This document shows positions 21,493 to 33,438 of a stretch of 64,000 nucleotides of DNA, in pieces. A model generated the notes under the pieces. That model did not search any database. It saw nothing but the letters and a program-made list of their open reading frames with translations, and was not told the origin of the DNA. The stretch is from Bretschneidera sinensis (taxonomy: Eukaryota; Streptophyta; Magnoliopsida; Brassicales; Akaniaceae). The stretch covers positions 74,899,138 to 74,963,137 of the forward strand of contig CM043699.1 in the NCBI GenBank assembly GCA_023935145.1. Reading direction: 5' to 3'. The position numbers and the translations under genes are program-made. The stretch's first letter is position 1. Each line of letters starts with the position of its first letter.

Positions 21493-22690
21493 TTAAGAAG
21501 CAAAAACCGGAGCCACCAAAGAGATCTCTTCGGGGCTATCTTTAACACGTTCATGTTCCAAGTAGAGCTTCAACCTTTGGCCATTAACTCGAAATGCACG
21601 ACTGTTGGAAGGATCTTCAACCTCAACTACTCCATTAGGAAAAACACTCTTCACAACATAAAGTCTCTTCCATCGTGATCACAATTTTCCCGGATGAAAA
21701 TGTAACCGCGAGTCATACAGAAAAACTCTATTACCTTGTTCAAAATTTTTTCGGAGTATTTTTTGATCATGCACCGCTTTCATTCTTGACTTTTAGTCCT
21801 TAGCATTATCATATGCATCATCCCTCAACTCCACAAGTTCACAAAGTTGCATTTTCCTCTCCTCACCGGACATCTTCAAGTTATAGTTAAAATTTCGAAT
21901 AGCCCAATATGCTCTGTGCTCAAGTTCTACCGGCAAGTGACATGCTTTGCCGAATACCAACCAATAAGGAGATGCTCCAAGAACCGTCTTGTATGTCGTC
22001 CGGTACGCCCAAAGTGCATCCGATAGGCGTAAAGACCAATCTTTTCGATTGGGATTTACCATTTTCTCAAGTATTCGCTTAATCTCCCTATTTGTTAGTT
22101 CCGTTTGGTCGATTGGGATTTACTATTTTCTCAAGTATTCGCTTAATCTCCCTATTTGCTAGTTCCGTTTGGCCATTGGTTTGTAGATGATAAGCTGTAG
22201 AAACCTTATGGGTGACTCCATACCTGTGCATTAAAGCCTCAAAAGAACAGTTACAAAAATGTGACCCTTGATCACTAATTATAACACGTAGAGTACCGTA
22301 CCTAGATAAAATATGATCTTTTAGAAATTTAATAACAACTATATTGTCATAAGTGTGGCAAGGTATGGCTTCAACCCATTTAGAAACATAATCAACGGCA
22401 AGCAAAATGTAAAGATACCCAAAAGAATGTGGGAATGGTCCCATAAAATATATCTCCTAACAATCAAAGATTTTCATCACTAAGATCGGGTTGTGAGGCA
22501 TCATATGATGGCAGGACAATGAACCTAACCTTTGACATCTTTCATATGATTGACAAAACTCATTAGCATCCTTGAATAAAGTGGGCCAATAAAAACCGCA
22601 TTGCAAAATTTTTGCGGCTGTCTTTTTAATAGAAAAATGGCCACCACAAGCATAGATATGATAAAAAGTTAACACACTATCAACTTCCAT
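21493..22690 (-). pseudogene. W integrase
   Basis: Order on the minus strand: HHCC finger (IYACGGHFSIKKTA, then FCQSYERCQRL, about 22530-22660), core (LAVDYVSKWVEAI, then VIISDQGSHF, then NGQTELANREIK), linker and C-terminal part ([47 protein letters not shown]), ending at TAA 21493. The three catalytic residues D (AVDY), D (ISDQGSHF) and E (TELANRE) are all still present. A 64-bp duplication (22046-22173) shifts the frame in the core, and there is a stop next to LILVMKIFDC (the last Trp/Tyr context before the core). It is inactive as it stands. Confidence 0.88.
22046..22173 (-). repeat. 64-bp tandem duplication inside the W integrase
   Basis: CGATTGGGATTTAC(C/T)ATTTTC begins at 22046 and again at 22110. 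The copies differ at a few bases. As 64 is not a multiple of three, it repeats the REIKRILEK stretch and shifts the frame. Confidence 0.93.
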
Positions 22691-22714
22691 ATCCAGAATG
22701 CATCTTCTTATTAT

Positions 22715-24402
22715 TTAGTCGGGGTAATATTTAAAACGATAAGGGTCATTCCAATCAAAATTCTTTACCTCAGCCAAAAACTTACGCTTATCTTGTGCAC
22801 TCCATGTAGATGAGACTTGACGGGAAACCAAATAGTTTGCAATGTCGGTATACCATGGTGTGTGACCAAGGACAGAAAATAAGTTCTCATCCGAAAAGGC
22901 TTCCAGAATGGGCAAAATGTCAGCATCATTCTTAAATTCCAAGCGAGATAGATGGTCCGCTACAACATTTTCTACCCCCTTCTTATCTTTGATGGTCAAG
23001 TCAAATTCCTACAAAAGCAAAATCCAACGTATCAAATGGGTCTTAGCATCCATTTTTGAGAAAAAAAATTTAAAGGCGGAATGATCTGTGAATATAGTGA
23101 TAGGTGAACCAATTAAGTAAAAGCAAAATTTATCCAATGCGAATACTACTGCTAGTAATTCTTTCTTGGTTGTGGTGTACATCATTTGAGAATGATTCAA
23201 GGTTCTACTAGCATAATAAACAACGAATGGTTTTCTCTCCCTTCTTTGTCCTAAAACAGCCCTTACAGCATAGTCACTAACATCACACATAATCTAAAAA
23301 ACGCAAGGTAAAATCCGGTGATTGCATAATAGGGGCGGTTGTAAGCTTAGAGATAAGTGTCCGAAAGGCTTGCTCACATTCGGGGCTCCACTTAAACTCA
23401 GTATCTTTCATCAAAAGGTTACATAAAGGTCTAGAGATAACATTAAAATTTTGAATAAACCTTCTATAAAACCCGGCATGCCCTAAGAGATACCTAACAT
23501 CTTTAATATTCTTAGGAGTGGGTAGTTTAGAGATTAATTTGATTTTTGATTTATCCACTTCTATCCCCTTTTCAGACACTATATGGCCCAAGACTATTCC
23601 GGAAGACACCATAAAATGGCACTTCTCCCAATTAAGCACAAGCCCCTTCTCTTCACACCTACATAAAACATTTTTCAAATTAGATAAACATGAATCAAAA
23701 GAAGTTCCAAACACAGTTAAATCATCCATATACACTTCCACACATTTTTCAAACATGTCACTAAAAATACTCATCATGCATCTTTGAAAATTAGCCGGTG
23801 CATTACACAAACCAAAGGGCATTCTACGAAAGGTAAAAGTACCAAAAGGACAAGTAAAGGTGGTCTTATATTGATCCTCTAAGGCAATTCCTATTTGGTA
23901 GTATCCCGAATACCCTTCTAAAAAACAATAAAAAGGATGACCAACCACCTGTTCTAAAATTTGATCTATGAATGGAAGAGGAAAATGGTCTTTCCGAGTA
24001 GCCAAATTAAGTTTCCTATAATCTATGCACATACGCCACCCGGTCACTACCTTAGTTGGTACTAACACCCCCTTTTCATTTTCTACAACGGTCACCCCGG
24101 CTTTCTTAGGAACTAATTGGGTTGGACTAAACCACTTACTATCCGATATTGGATATATAATTCCCACATCCAACAGTTTTAAGACTTCTTGCTTAACTAC
24201 CTTTTTCATAGTTGGATTTAGCCTTCTTTGTGGGTCTCTACGAGGGTTAGCTCATTCTTCTAGATAAATCATATGGTAACAAATTAAGGGGCTAACACCT
24301 TTTATGTCAGCCATAGTCCAACCTAATACAGATTTATATTCTCTTAAAAAATTCATCAATTTATCACATTGCACATCACTAAGTTCAGAGGAAATATACC
24401 TG
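22715..24402 (-). pseudogene. W reverse transcriptase and RNase H
   Basis: From the Z insertion point (24402) the frame runs through SVLGWTMADIKGVSP and RRLNPTMKKVVK into RT (24209 to 23283). RT motifs are CIDYRKLNLATRKDHFPLPF, GYSGYYQI, MPFGLCNAPANFQRCM, the catalytic YMDDLTVFG box and GHAGFYRRFIQNF. RNase H follows with the acidic residues in CDVSDYAVRAVLGQ, KKELLAVVFALDKF and FTDHSAFKFF, then VENVVADHLSRLE. Breaks are few: a stop after the RNase H Trp-Ile segment (near 23008), a frame change at the RT/RNase H joint and a stop at 22712. RT itself is uninterrupted for 308 residues, the best preserved enzyme domain of W. Confidence 0.92.
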
Positions 24403-24407
24403 GAAAG

Positions 24408-25392
24408 TGTTGGAAATCACCTTGACAAGATGCCCAGGTGGTGATCTTCCAAACACCCAAGTCTAGAATGACTTGTAGAAAGAAATACAACAATCAAAAG
24501 CAAGAAAGAAAAAAAGATAAGCGATTTGTTATCGAGGTTCGGCAATAGCCTACGTCCCCGTGAGTTCCTCTAAACTCTCTGCACTAAATCAATGGTTCTT
24601 TACAATTACAGCAACCTTCTTCAAGAAACCTCAAGTTCTTGAAGAAACCAAGAAGAGAAGAGATAAGATGATAAGAACTATTACAATTCTCTCTATCTAT
24701 ACTACTCTCTCTTCTTTACAACCAGCCTCCTTACAATGAGTCCCTCTTGTGTTTTGTGTCTTTGCACTCTCACACAATTCTCTCTTGTATTGTGTCTTGT
24801 CACTCTTTACAATTGATCTCAAAGTATGTCACAAACTTATGTTGATAATGAAGCTAGGTGACCCTTTATATAGTGCACCAACTTCTTGTCCAATCTTGAG
24901 AGTCAATCTCCACCCTTAGATCTTGATGACCACTTAACCATGGCCCTCTATCAATCCTAAGTGGTATTGTGCATTTTAAACTTGCATCCACATACCTAAG
25001 AAGAGGCTTAAACAAGCTATCCATGTGTGCATCAATGTGCTTAGCGCTGCGGCACTGAATAGGGGGTGGTGTGGCGCTAGGCAAAGCACCCTTTTCACCA
25101 CTTGCTGGGCGGTGCGACACTGGTGAAGGAACGGTGCGGTGCTGCCCTCCATCAAACTACCTTCTTGCTGGGCAGTGCGGTGCCAGTGAAGGAGCGGTGT
25201 GGCGCACACTGATGCTACCCTTCACACAGCTGTGCACACTCCTTTGCCTTACTGAATAGGGGTGTGCACACACACCCAAAGTGATGCACACACATGTGTG
25301 CACTCCTTTAACATGCTGAAATTTAATCTTCCAACCTTGGTTTAGACTTTAACCATCTTTGAACCATGTTTAAACCTAGACAAATACCAAAA
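24408..25392 (-). repeat. 3' LTR of Z
   Basis: 985 bp. The outer (plus-strand left) border is TGTTGGAAATCACC after GAAAG. The inner border reads CAAATACCAAAA, where ACA is expected, so one terminal base has changed. Directly inside is ATCTCTACCTTTGTC (25393-25407), the polypurine tract on the minus strand. U3 has a CpG-rich block with repeated GGGCGGTGCGACACTGGTGAAGG-like units (about 25040-25210). Confidence 0.93.
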
Positions 25393-25472
25393 ATCTCTAC
25401 CTTTGTCTAAGTGTTTAAACCCGAACCATTGTGCAGAGAACTTCAGGATCCAAACTCATCTTGAGTCATCAA

Positions 25473-26905
25473 TTAACCAACTCCAATCCTAAGTAGTCCA
25501 AGACAATGATTGAACTTACTTAGAGGTAGGACTTTAGTACCTAAATCTACAGGATTTTCTTTCGTGGCTACCTTGTCCACATGGATGCATCCTTTCGTAA
25601 CATTTTCCTGAATGAAATGATACCGAACATCCATATGCTTTTTCCTCTCATGGAACACCGGATTCTTACACAAGTGCAATGCACTTTGACTATCTGAAAA
25701 CACCATAACCTACTCCTCCAATACCTTTAACTCTTCCAACAACCCTTTGCACCACATAGCCTCCTTAATGGCCTCCGTAGCCGCTATATACTCAGCCTCA
25801 GTTGTTGAGAGTGCTGCCACCGACTGTAACTGAGCCTTCCAACTTTCATAACATTTGTTTAAGTTGAAGAAGTAAGAGGTAATCGATCTCCTTTTATTCC
25901 GGTCTGCTCCATAGTCTGAATCCGTAAAACCTTCAAGGCAGATAAACTTACCCCTCTTCTCATAAACCAGCCCTACTTTTGGGCTTCCCTTCAAGTACCT
26001 CAGCACCACTTTATCCCAAGCCAATGCTCCTTTTCGAGATTACTCATAAACCTGTTGAGAACACTTATTACATGAGCAATATCAGGTCTAGTGCTTACCA
26101 TGGTGAATATAACAGAACCAACAGCACTAGAATAAGGGACTTTTTCCATTTCCTTCTTTTTCGCCTCCGATCTCGGACATTGATCGCTGGAGAACTTGAA
26201 ATGACCAGCAAGGGGAACCTTCACTGGTTTGCTATCTTCTATATAGAACTTAGATATCATCGTCTCTATGTAGGAAGTTTGAGAGATCTTCAATCTTTTT
26301 CTCTCCCTTTCTCGGATGATACACATCCCAAGGATCTTCTGTACATGGCCAAGATCTTTCATCTCAAACTCCTCATTGATTTGAACCTTAAATTTCCTTA
26401 TCCTCTCGATGCTGCTCCTAACCAGCAACATGTCATCAACATAGATGAGGATGATCACCACTTCCTTAACCTTCTGCCCCTTATAGTACAAGCACAAATC
26501 ATAGTAGCTCCTCATGAAACCTAGGCTGATTACAAATGAATCAAACCTCTTATTCCATTGCCGAGGTGATTGCTTCAAGCCATAGAGAGATTTCTTCAAT
26601 TTGCACACCAACTCTCCCTGCCTTCCTTCCTTATAGCCTTCGGGTTGCCTCATGAAAATGGTCTCATCGAGCTCTCCATGTAAGAACACTGTTTTCACAT
26701 CGATCTGCTCAATTTCCCAATCAAATTGGACCACCAATGCTAACACTATCCGTATCGTCTTGTACTTCACAATCAGTGAGAAGATTTCGGTGAAATCTAT
26801 GCCTTCTTTTTGTGTGAACCCCTTCGTCACTAGCCTAGCTTTATACTGGACTTCATCCCCTGGAGTATTCCCTTCTTTGATCTTGTAGATCCATCTAAAA
26901 TCCAT
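25473..26905 (-). pseudogene. Z reverse transcriptase and RNase H
   Basis: RT (26905 to 26000) shows [69 protein letters not shown], the catalytic YVDDMLLV box and PVKVPLAGHFKFS. It continues through AVGSVIFTMVSTRPDIAHVI into RNase H with [35 protein letters not shown], a [20 protein letters not shown] stretch and [20 protein letters not shown] at the end (25473). RNase H is split between two frames near 26000-26024 and by a stop at about 25707. Both catalytic Asp of RT are intact. Confidence 0.92.
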
Positions 26906-27085
26906 AACTCTCTATTTTTCTGGTTTGGGCACCAACTCCCAAGAGTTGTTCTTCATCAAAGAATCCATTTCTTCCTCCATAGCTAGCTGCTACTTTGACG
27001 AATCCTTACATTCCATGGCTTCCATGTAAGTTTCTGGTTCAACCTCTCATTCTGTCCAATGAGATACTACATTAGCATTCGCAAA

Positions 27086-28227
27086 CTAATATCTCAAAGG
27101 TGGTCTAACCACCCTCCTTCCCCGGTCCCTTGTGAGGTAGTCATTATGACTTGCTGCATCAACCTCTTCTTGTTCAGCCTCTTCTTGAGTTTCTTGAGCA
27201 TGACCTTCATTCAAGGACCCTACTTGATCCAAACCATCTTTCCTTCCTTGCTCTACCTGAACCGAACTCTCCTTGATGCAATGCTCCACAACTTCCGGAT
27301 TGGTTTGTTCACTAGCCACTGCAGGGTTAATTTTCTCTAAGTAAGGAAATAACAATTCATTAAAAATAACATCCCTACTTATAATGAGTTTCATGCCTTT
27401 CTTTTCTAAGGACCACAACCTATATCCCTTAACCCCATCACCATATCCTAGAAATACACATTTTCTAGATCTTGGGCTAAGTTTATCCTCCTTTTGATGT
27501 GCATATGCAGCACACCCAAAAGTCCTAAGGTTGCTTAATTCAAGGGTTTCCCACTCCACATCTCCATGGGAGTCTTGAGTTCTAAAGCTCTAGAGAGTGA
27601 TCTATTTACCAAGTATGCAGCTATAGCCACAGCTTCTCCCCAAAAATATTTTGGTAAACCGGATCCTATTAACATGCACCTAACCTTTTCCATAAGGGTT
27701 CTATTCATCCTCTCAGCAACTCCATATTGCTGAGGTGTTTTTACAACCGTTCTATGCCTTAGAATGCCATTTAATTCACAGAATTTATTAAAATCCTTAT
27801 TACAAAATTCTAAGCCATTATCGGTTCGTAAAGCCTTAACTACCCTACCCGTTTGAGATTCCAGCAACTTCTTCCACACAACAAATTTATCCAAGGCATT
27901 TGATTTATTTCTAAGTAAATAAACCTACACTCTTCTTGAATAATCATCAATTAAAGACAAAAAATAAAAGTTACCTCCCTGTGTTGGTGTTCTTGCTGGT
28001 CCCCAAAGGTCCGAATGAATGTAGTCAAGAATCCCCTTAGACTTGTGAACTCCGGTGTTGAAATTGACCCGGTGTTGCTTCCCAAGAATGCAACTCTCAC
28101 AGAAATCTAATTTCTCTACTTTGTCACCACCAAGTAGACCATCCTTACTAAGAACTTGCAGGCCCTTTTTGCTTATATGTCCCAAGCGAGTGTGCCAAAG
28201 GGCTGCCTTATCCATCTCAGCCATCAA
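27086..28227 (-). pseudogene. Z integrase with GAG-pre-integrase domain
   Basis: It begins with AALWHTRLGHISKKGLQVLS (GAG-pre-integrase), then CESCILGKQHRVNF. The core has DYIHSDLWGPARTP, then FYFLSLIDDYSRRV, ALRTDNGLEFCN and a TPQQYGVAERMNRTLMEK stretch; the three catalytic acids D, D and E are visible. The C-terminal part (to 27086) includes FGCAAYAHQKEDKLSPRS, VFLGYGDGVKGYRLW and an acidic linker ending VRPPLRY. A stop at about 27922 and a frame change near 27535-27559 interrupt it. Confidence 0.9.
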
Positions 28228-28248
28228 GCTTACTGCTTGATCATTGAT

Positions 28249-29565
28249 TTATGTCTCTCTGATCATCTTATAGAGTCCATCGTTTCTTTCTGCCTTGATC
28301 ATTACCAAAGATCCCTTGGCCACCTTGATCTTTCCTCCCTCTACTTTGCATGTATACCCCATGGAATCCAGCTGCTCCAATGAGATCAAATTTCTCTTCA
28401 AATATGGAAGATATCTCACATTTCGCAGTAGCCTTGTGACTCCATCAAACATCCTCAATTGGATGTTTCTAATTCCCCTCACTTGGCAAGAATTGTCATT
28501 CCCCAAGAAGACCCTTCCATCATTGATCTCCTTGAAATTCTTGAACCATTCCTTGTGAGGGCACATGTGATAAGTGCACCCAGAATCCAGAATCCACTTT
28601 TTGCTGCCTTGCCTCCGGCTCACATTTGAGCACACAATAAGAACATCATCTTGCTGTTCTCCCTTAGCAACCGAAGCCTCTCCATTGTTGGTGTGGCTTC
28701 TTCTCTCATCCCACATCTTCTTCTTGCAATCTTTTCTGAAATGGCCCTCCTTGTTGTAGTAGAAGCACCTCTTTCCAAATCTTGATTTGGAATGTGCTCT
28801 CCCATGGCTTTGCTCTCTACCTCTTGATTTCTCCTGGTAGTCGCCATGGTTGCTACTGCCATTCCGAGTTGCTGGCCTTCCTCTTATGAACAGCCCATCT
28901 CCACTTGATGTCTCCTTCATCTTAGCTTTGAAGTTATGTGCCCTTATGGCATTGATCACAATCTCCTTGGTTAAAGTATCCCTTCCATACTCAATAACAT
29001 TAATCAAATTATCAAAGCAATCAGGAAGAAAATTTAACAAAATGATAGCCAATTGTTCATCCAGGAATTTAATACTACAACTAGCTAAATCTTGAACTAG
29101 TTTATTAAAGACATCAAGATTATCTTACAACTCTTTACTAGGATCCATTTTAAAAGCAAAGATTCTTTTAAGAAGATAAATTTTGTTAGGGAGAGTTTTG
29201 GTAAGAAACAACTTATATAGTTTCTTCCATATGACAGCCGGATCTTCCGAGTCTCCGCACTCCATTGTGATACTATCCAACATATGCAAGAAAATGGTGT
29301 TGTAAGCCATCTTCTTCATCTCAATCTGCTGGTCCTCTGTGACACTTGTTGGAAAAGCATCATCTTCTCCAATAGCCAAGTCTATTTCTGTTGCATAAGA
29401 ACGGCCTTGATCTTCCGCTTCTATAGGAAAAATCTCCCTTTCCATCAAATTTCTCAACAACGAAATTTGAAGCCATCTTTGCAGACAAGATCCCAGATTT
29501 ATACAATACCCACAAATGCTTTCTTCAACCTCAAGAACACAATCGAAGATGGATCTTAACACCAT
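28249..29565 (-). pseudogene. Z gag and protease
   Basis: Gag runs from about 29565 to 28600. It includes KLYKLFLTKTLPNKIYLLKR, typical of Tnt1-like capsids, and FLDEQLAIILLNFLPDCFDN, then an Arg/Ser/Gly-rich stretch and a zinc knuckle CFYYNKEGHFRKDC, whose second Cys has become Tyr. Protease follows: WILDSGCTYHMCPHKEWF with the catalytic Asp in DSG, then VFLGNDNSCQVRGIRN and YLKRNLISLEQLDSMGY. A stop after DPSKEL (about 29124) splits gag, and one follows KMIRET (28249). The exact gag start is uncertain. Confidence 0.88.
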
Positions 29566-29701
29566 TCTTGAATCACCCTCAGGAACATGATCTGATCTTG
29601 ATCTTTACTCCGTTCTTGAATCACCCAATAAGTTGATATTTGATTCTTTGAGTCTTGATTCTGTAACCTTCTTATTCTAACTCCGATACCCAGTTGTGCA
29701 A

Positions 29702-29713
29702 GCTCTGATACCA
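29702..29713 (-). other. Primer-binding site of Z, tRNA-iMet type
   Basis: The minus strand reads TGGTATCAGAGC, one base inside the 5' LTR end at 29715. Confidence 0.92.
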
Positions 29714-29714
29714 C

Positions 29715-30700
29715 TGTTAGAAATCATCTTGACAAGATTCCTAGGTGGTGATCTTCCAAACACCCAAGTCTAGAATGACTTGTAGAAAGAAATACAGCAA
29801 TCGAAAGCAAGAAAGAAAAGAAGACAAACAATTTGTTATCGAGGTTTGGCAATAGCCTACGTCCCCGTGAGTTCCTCTGAACTCTCTGCACTAAATCAAT
29901 AGTTCTTTATAATTACAGCAACTCTCTTCAAGAAACCTCAAGTTCTTGAAGAAACCAAGAAGAGAAGAAAGAAGATGATAAGAACTATAACAATGCTCTC
30001 TATCTACACTACTCTCTCTTCTTTACAACCAGCCTCTCTACAATGGGTCCCTCTTGTGTTTTGTGTCTTTGCACTCTTACATAATTCTATCTTGTATTGT
30101 GTCTGGTCACTATTTACAATTGATCTCAAAGTATGTCACAAACTTATGTTGATAATGAAGCTAGGTGACCTTTTATATAGTGCACCAACTTCTTGTCCAA
30201 TCTTGAGAGTCAATCTCCACCCTTAAATCTTGATGACCACTTAGTCATGGCCCTCTATCAATCCTAAGTGTTGGTATGCATTTTAACCTTGCATCCGCGC
30301 ACCTAAGAAGAGGCTTAAATAAGTTGTCCATGTGTGCATCAGTGTGCCTAGCACTATGGCACTGAACAGGGGGCGGTGCGACGCTAGGCAAAGCACTCTT
30401 TTCACCACTTGCTGGGCGGTGCAGCGCTGGTGAAGGAGTGGTGCGGCACTACCCTCCATCAAACTACCTTCTTGCTGGGTAGTGTGGCACTTGTGAAGGA
30501 GTGGTGCGGCGCACACTGGTGCTACCCTTCACACAGCTGTGCGCACTCCTTTGCCTTGCTGAATAGGGGTGTGCACACACACCCAAAGTGATGCACACAC
30601 ATGTGTGCACTCCTTTAACATATTGAAATTTAATATTCTAGCCTTAGTTTAGACTTAAACCATCTTTGAAGCATGTTTAAACCTTAGACAAATACCAACA
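29715..30700 (-). repeat. 5' LTR of Z
   Basis: 986 bp, starting TGTTGGTATTTG on the minus strand and ending TTTCTAACA. It is alike to 24408-25392 throughout with scattered changes. TATATAGTGCACC/GGTGCACTATATA near 30175 is a likely TATA box shared with the copia array LTRs. Confidence 0.94.
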
Positions 30701-30705
30701 GAAAG

Positions 30706-31569
30706 GTATCACCAGGCCTAAAAAAACATGTTGAGTCCTTTAGGCAGCGGAGCTAAATTAAGCATTGGTGTCTCCTCGGAAGAGGGTTTGGGTACCTCCC
30801 TTTCTTTAGGCAACTCCTCAAAGCATGGTTGCCATGATTTCTTAATAAATCCCTATGACTTATCAAAAACATCAACAATATTAACGTCATGGTGATAAAT
30901 GGAAGAATCATCAAAATCAAAATTATTAAGAAGGAATTCCAAAGAGTTAGAATTATCTTTGATGTACTCATCCTCCAAAATCAGCTCATTGATCATGTAA
31001 GTGTCAAAACACTCATCCTCTTCATGTGGCTGTCTTGAGACTCGAAAAACATTCACCTCTAGAGTCATATTTCCAAATGATAATGTCATTAGGCCATTCC
31101 TACGATTAATGAGGGCGTTAGCAGTGGCAAGGAATGGTCTTGCAAGTATCAAAGGAATTTTTTACTCCGTATTCACAATAGAAATGGTATCTAACACCAA
31201 AAAGTCAACGGGATAATAGAATTTATCAATTTGCAATAAAACATCTTCCATAATACCTCTTGGTTTTCTTACTGATCGATCCACTAGTTGAAGTACCATA
31301 GAGGTCGGTTTGATCTCACCTAGACCAAGTTGCAAGTAAATGGAGTATGGCATAAGGTTCACACTAGCCCCCAAATCTAGCAATGCTTGGCCGTAATCTT
31401 TGTTTCTAATTTAGCAAGCCACCGTTGGACAGCCCGGATCTTTATACATGGGTGGTGTCTTGCTATCAATTACCACACTTGCTTGCTCCGTTAAGAATGT
31501 CGTCTTCTTCACATTGTGCCTCCTCTTGAGTGTGCATAGATCCTTAATGACATTAGCATAGTTGGGAAC
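30706..31569 (-). pseudogene. W aspartic protease and following linker
   Basis: Minus-strand motifs in order are CPTVAC near 31410, ALLDLGASVNLMPYSIYLQL (31383 to 31325; D-L-G-A-S is the catalytic triad region), LQLVDRSVRKPRGIMEDVLL, FYYPVDFLVLD and IPLILARPFLATANALI. An acidic linker then runs up to the Z insertion at 30705. A stop follows IVNTE (about 31160) and another follows VFDKS (30851). The catalytic Asp is retained. Confidence 0.88.
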
Positions 31570-33291
31570 CTATTTTATGACATAAAGAAGAGGAAGGTTA
31601 ATTTTAACTTGCTGAAGTTGTTCAAGAATCTCACCTTTTAATGTTGAATTTCTCTCCTTAGGTTTAAGGAGTGCTTGAGGGAAAGGCACCGGTAAAGAAT
31701 CACAATGGGCATCTTGTTCCTTGGGGGCTTCATCTTTGTTGCTCACGGTGTTAGAAATCAAGTTTGATGGTAGAGTGGGCCCATCAATTTTCTTACCACT
31801 GCGAGTAATCATAGCATTAACCTCTTTAACATTTTGATTGTCAGGATCGGAGGTTTACGCCATATGTTGTCCCCTTCGATTAGGCTGTGGTTACGAAGGA
31901 AAATGACCTTGCTCTTGAATCATCAAGAAACTAGTCAACTTGGTGAGTTAGCTCTTTATCACCTTTTGTTCCTCTTTGATCCCTTGTTGCTCCTCTAGCA
32001 ACTGTTGATTTATCTTGCCTTGCTCTTCCACACTCTTGGTATATACCTGCAAAACTGACTTTAAAACATCTTTCAAAGGTAAGGTTTGTTGTGGTGCATT
32101 AGATGAAATTGTTTCCAGTTTCCATTGGGTATTAGAGTGGGCAGGAGGTTGTAGGTCAGATCTCCAACTAAAATTAGGGTGATTCTTCCAACCGGGATCG
32201 TAGGTGTTAGAGTAGGGTGAGTATAGTTTCCTAAAGGGTATACCTAAAGCATTACACTCTCCCTTCATCTCAAAATAGGCTAGACAATCCTTAAGTACAT
32301 GATCTACCCCATTACACATAAAACAAGGTTCATAGGACTCTACCCTAGCAACCAGTTCGGGGGTTCTAGCATCCTTGGTTTTTAAAACTTCAATTTCCTT
32401 AGTTAAGACCTCTATACGAGCTTTAAGGCTATCCTCTTCCTTAAGTTGATAAATTTCAGTGGTTTGATTTCTCCTAGTACTTTCCATGGCATTCGGTCCT
32501 GTCAAAGTGTGGGCTTTTTTCAATAGGTCATCTAGAAAATCTATGGCTTGGTTGGGATCTTTCTGAAGAAAATCTTCATTACACATCATTTCTATGAATT
32601 GCCTTTCCCTACTTAGAAGTCCATCATAGAAATAGCTAACTACCCACCAACTCTCATACCCATGGTGTGGACAAGAATTCAAAAGGTCTTTGAAACGTTC
32701 CCAAACTTGATATAAGGTTTCACTCTCCTTTTGTGCAAAGTTTGAGATTTGTATCTTGAGGTTATTGGTCTTATAGGTTGGGAAATGCTTTTGGAAGAAG
32801 GCTTGAGTCATCTCATCCCAACTACCTATAGACCTAGGCCTTAATGAGTACAGCTAAACCTTAGCCTTTTTTTTAAGTGACAAGGGGAAAAACCTAAGAT
32901 TGATGGTGTCTACCATATCAGCCCTACTTTGAAAGGTTGCTACTACTTTCTCAAATTCCCTAATATGGACATAAGGGCTCTCATTCTCAAACCCATGGAA
33001 GGTTGGTAGCAATTGAATCATGCCCGACTTAAACTCAAGTTGTTGGTCATTGGGGGGGGACATGATACAAGATGGTGTGGCCATTCGGCTAGGATGCAAG
33101 TAGTTCTTAAATGCCCTAGCAACATTCTCATTGTGATTGTCGGCCATGTTAACAAAATTCACTAAATTCTCGTTTGGGTGTGCACTATAGTTTGATCTAG
33201 GTGAAGTTTCACTAACGGATATGGAAGGAGAGGGTAACTCTATTTTGGGTCTTTTAATGAATCTACCTCGCACATCTCTCAGTCTAAGCAT
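31570..33291 (-). pseudogene. W gag
   Basis: It starts at ATG 33291. Capsid motifs are FHGFENESPYVHIREFEKVV and NLRFFPLSLK, then after a stop (about 32853) GSWDEMTQAFFQKHFPTYKT and LYQVWERFKDLLNSCPHHGY. A zinc knuckle CFMCNGVDHVLKDC lies near 32270-32320, then SNTYDPGWKNHPNFSW (Athila hallmark), a Gln/Glu-rich coiled-coil stretch (EEQQGIKEEQKVIK) and, after a stop at about 31946, AMITRSGKKI. Three stops break an otherwise full-length Athila Gag. The same PGW..HPNFSW block in the two shorter Athila copies shows the common descent. Confidence 0.9.
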
Positions 33292-33415
33292 ACACCAAAG
33301 GAATTAGAGGGCAAATGAATAAAACAGAAAAAATTAGAAAACCAAAACAAAGAGCAAAGAAAAATATTACCGTCTTGTCTCAAAGTTGACAATCTTCCTT
33401 GTACTTAAGCGCGTT

Positions 33416-33433
33416 TCCCAGGCAACGACGCCA
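33416..33433 (-). other. Primer-binding site of W, tRNA-Asp type
   Basis: The minus strand reads TGGCGTCGTTGCCTGGGA, two bases different from the consensus Athila site. It lies five bases inside the LTR end at 33439. Confidence 0.88.
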
Positions 33434-33438
33434 AAATT

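Larger units (their letters stand above)
24408..30700 (-). mobile_element. Copia element Z (Tork/Tnt1-like), inserted in W
   Basis: 6293 bp with LTRs of 985 and 986 bp, a perfect target duplication GAAAG (24403-24407 and 30701-30705), an iMet primer site and the copia order gag, protease, integrase, RT, RNase H on the minus strand. Pol motifs ([25 protein letters not shown]) place it near Tnt1. Only a few stops and frame breaks are present, so it is the best preserved element in the window. Its LTR ends (TGTTGG...CCAACA) and coding region are clearly related to the copia array at 36863-46257. Confidence 0.95.

Noticed and set aside
24866..25259. Cys/His/Pro-rich open frames
   Set aside because: They lie wholly in the 3' LTR of Z and come from its GC-rich repeat block; the matching 5' LTR breaks them differently.
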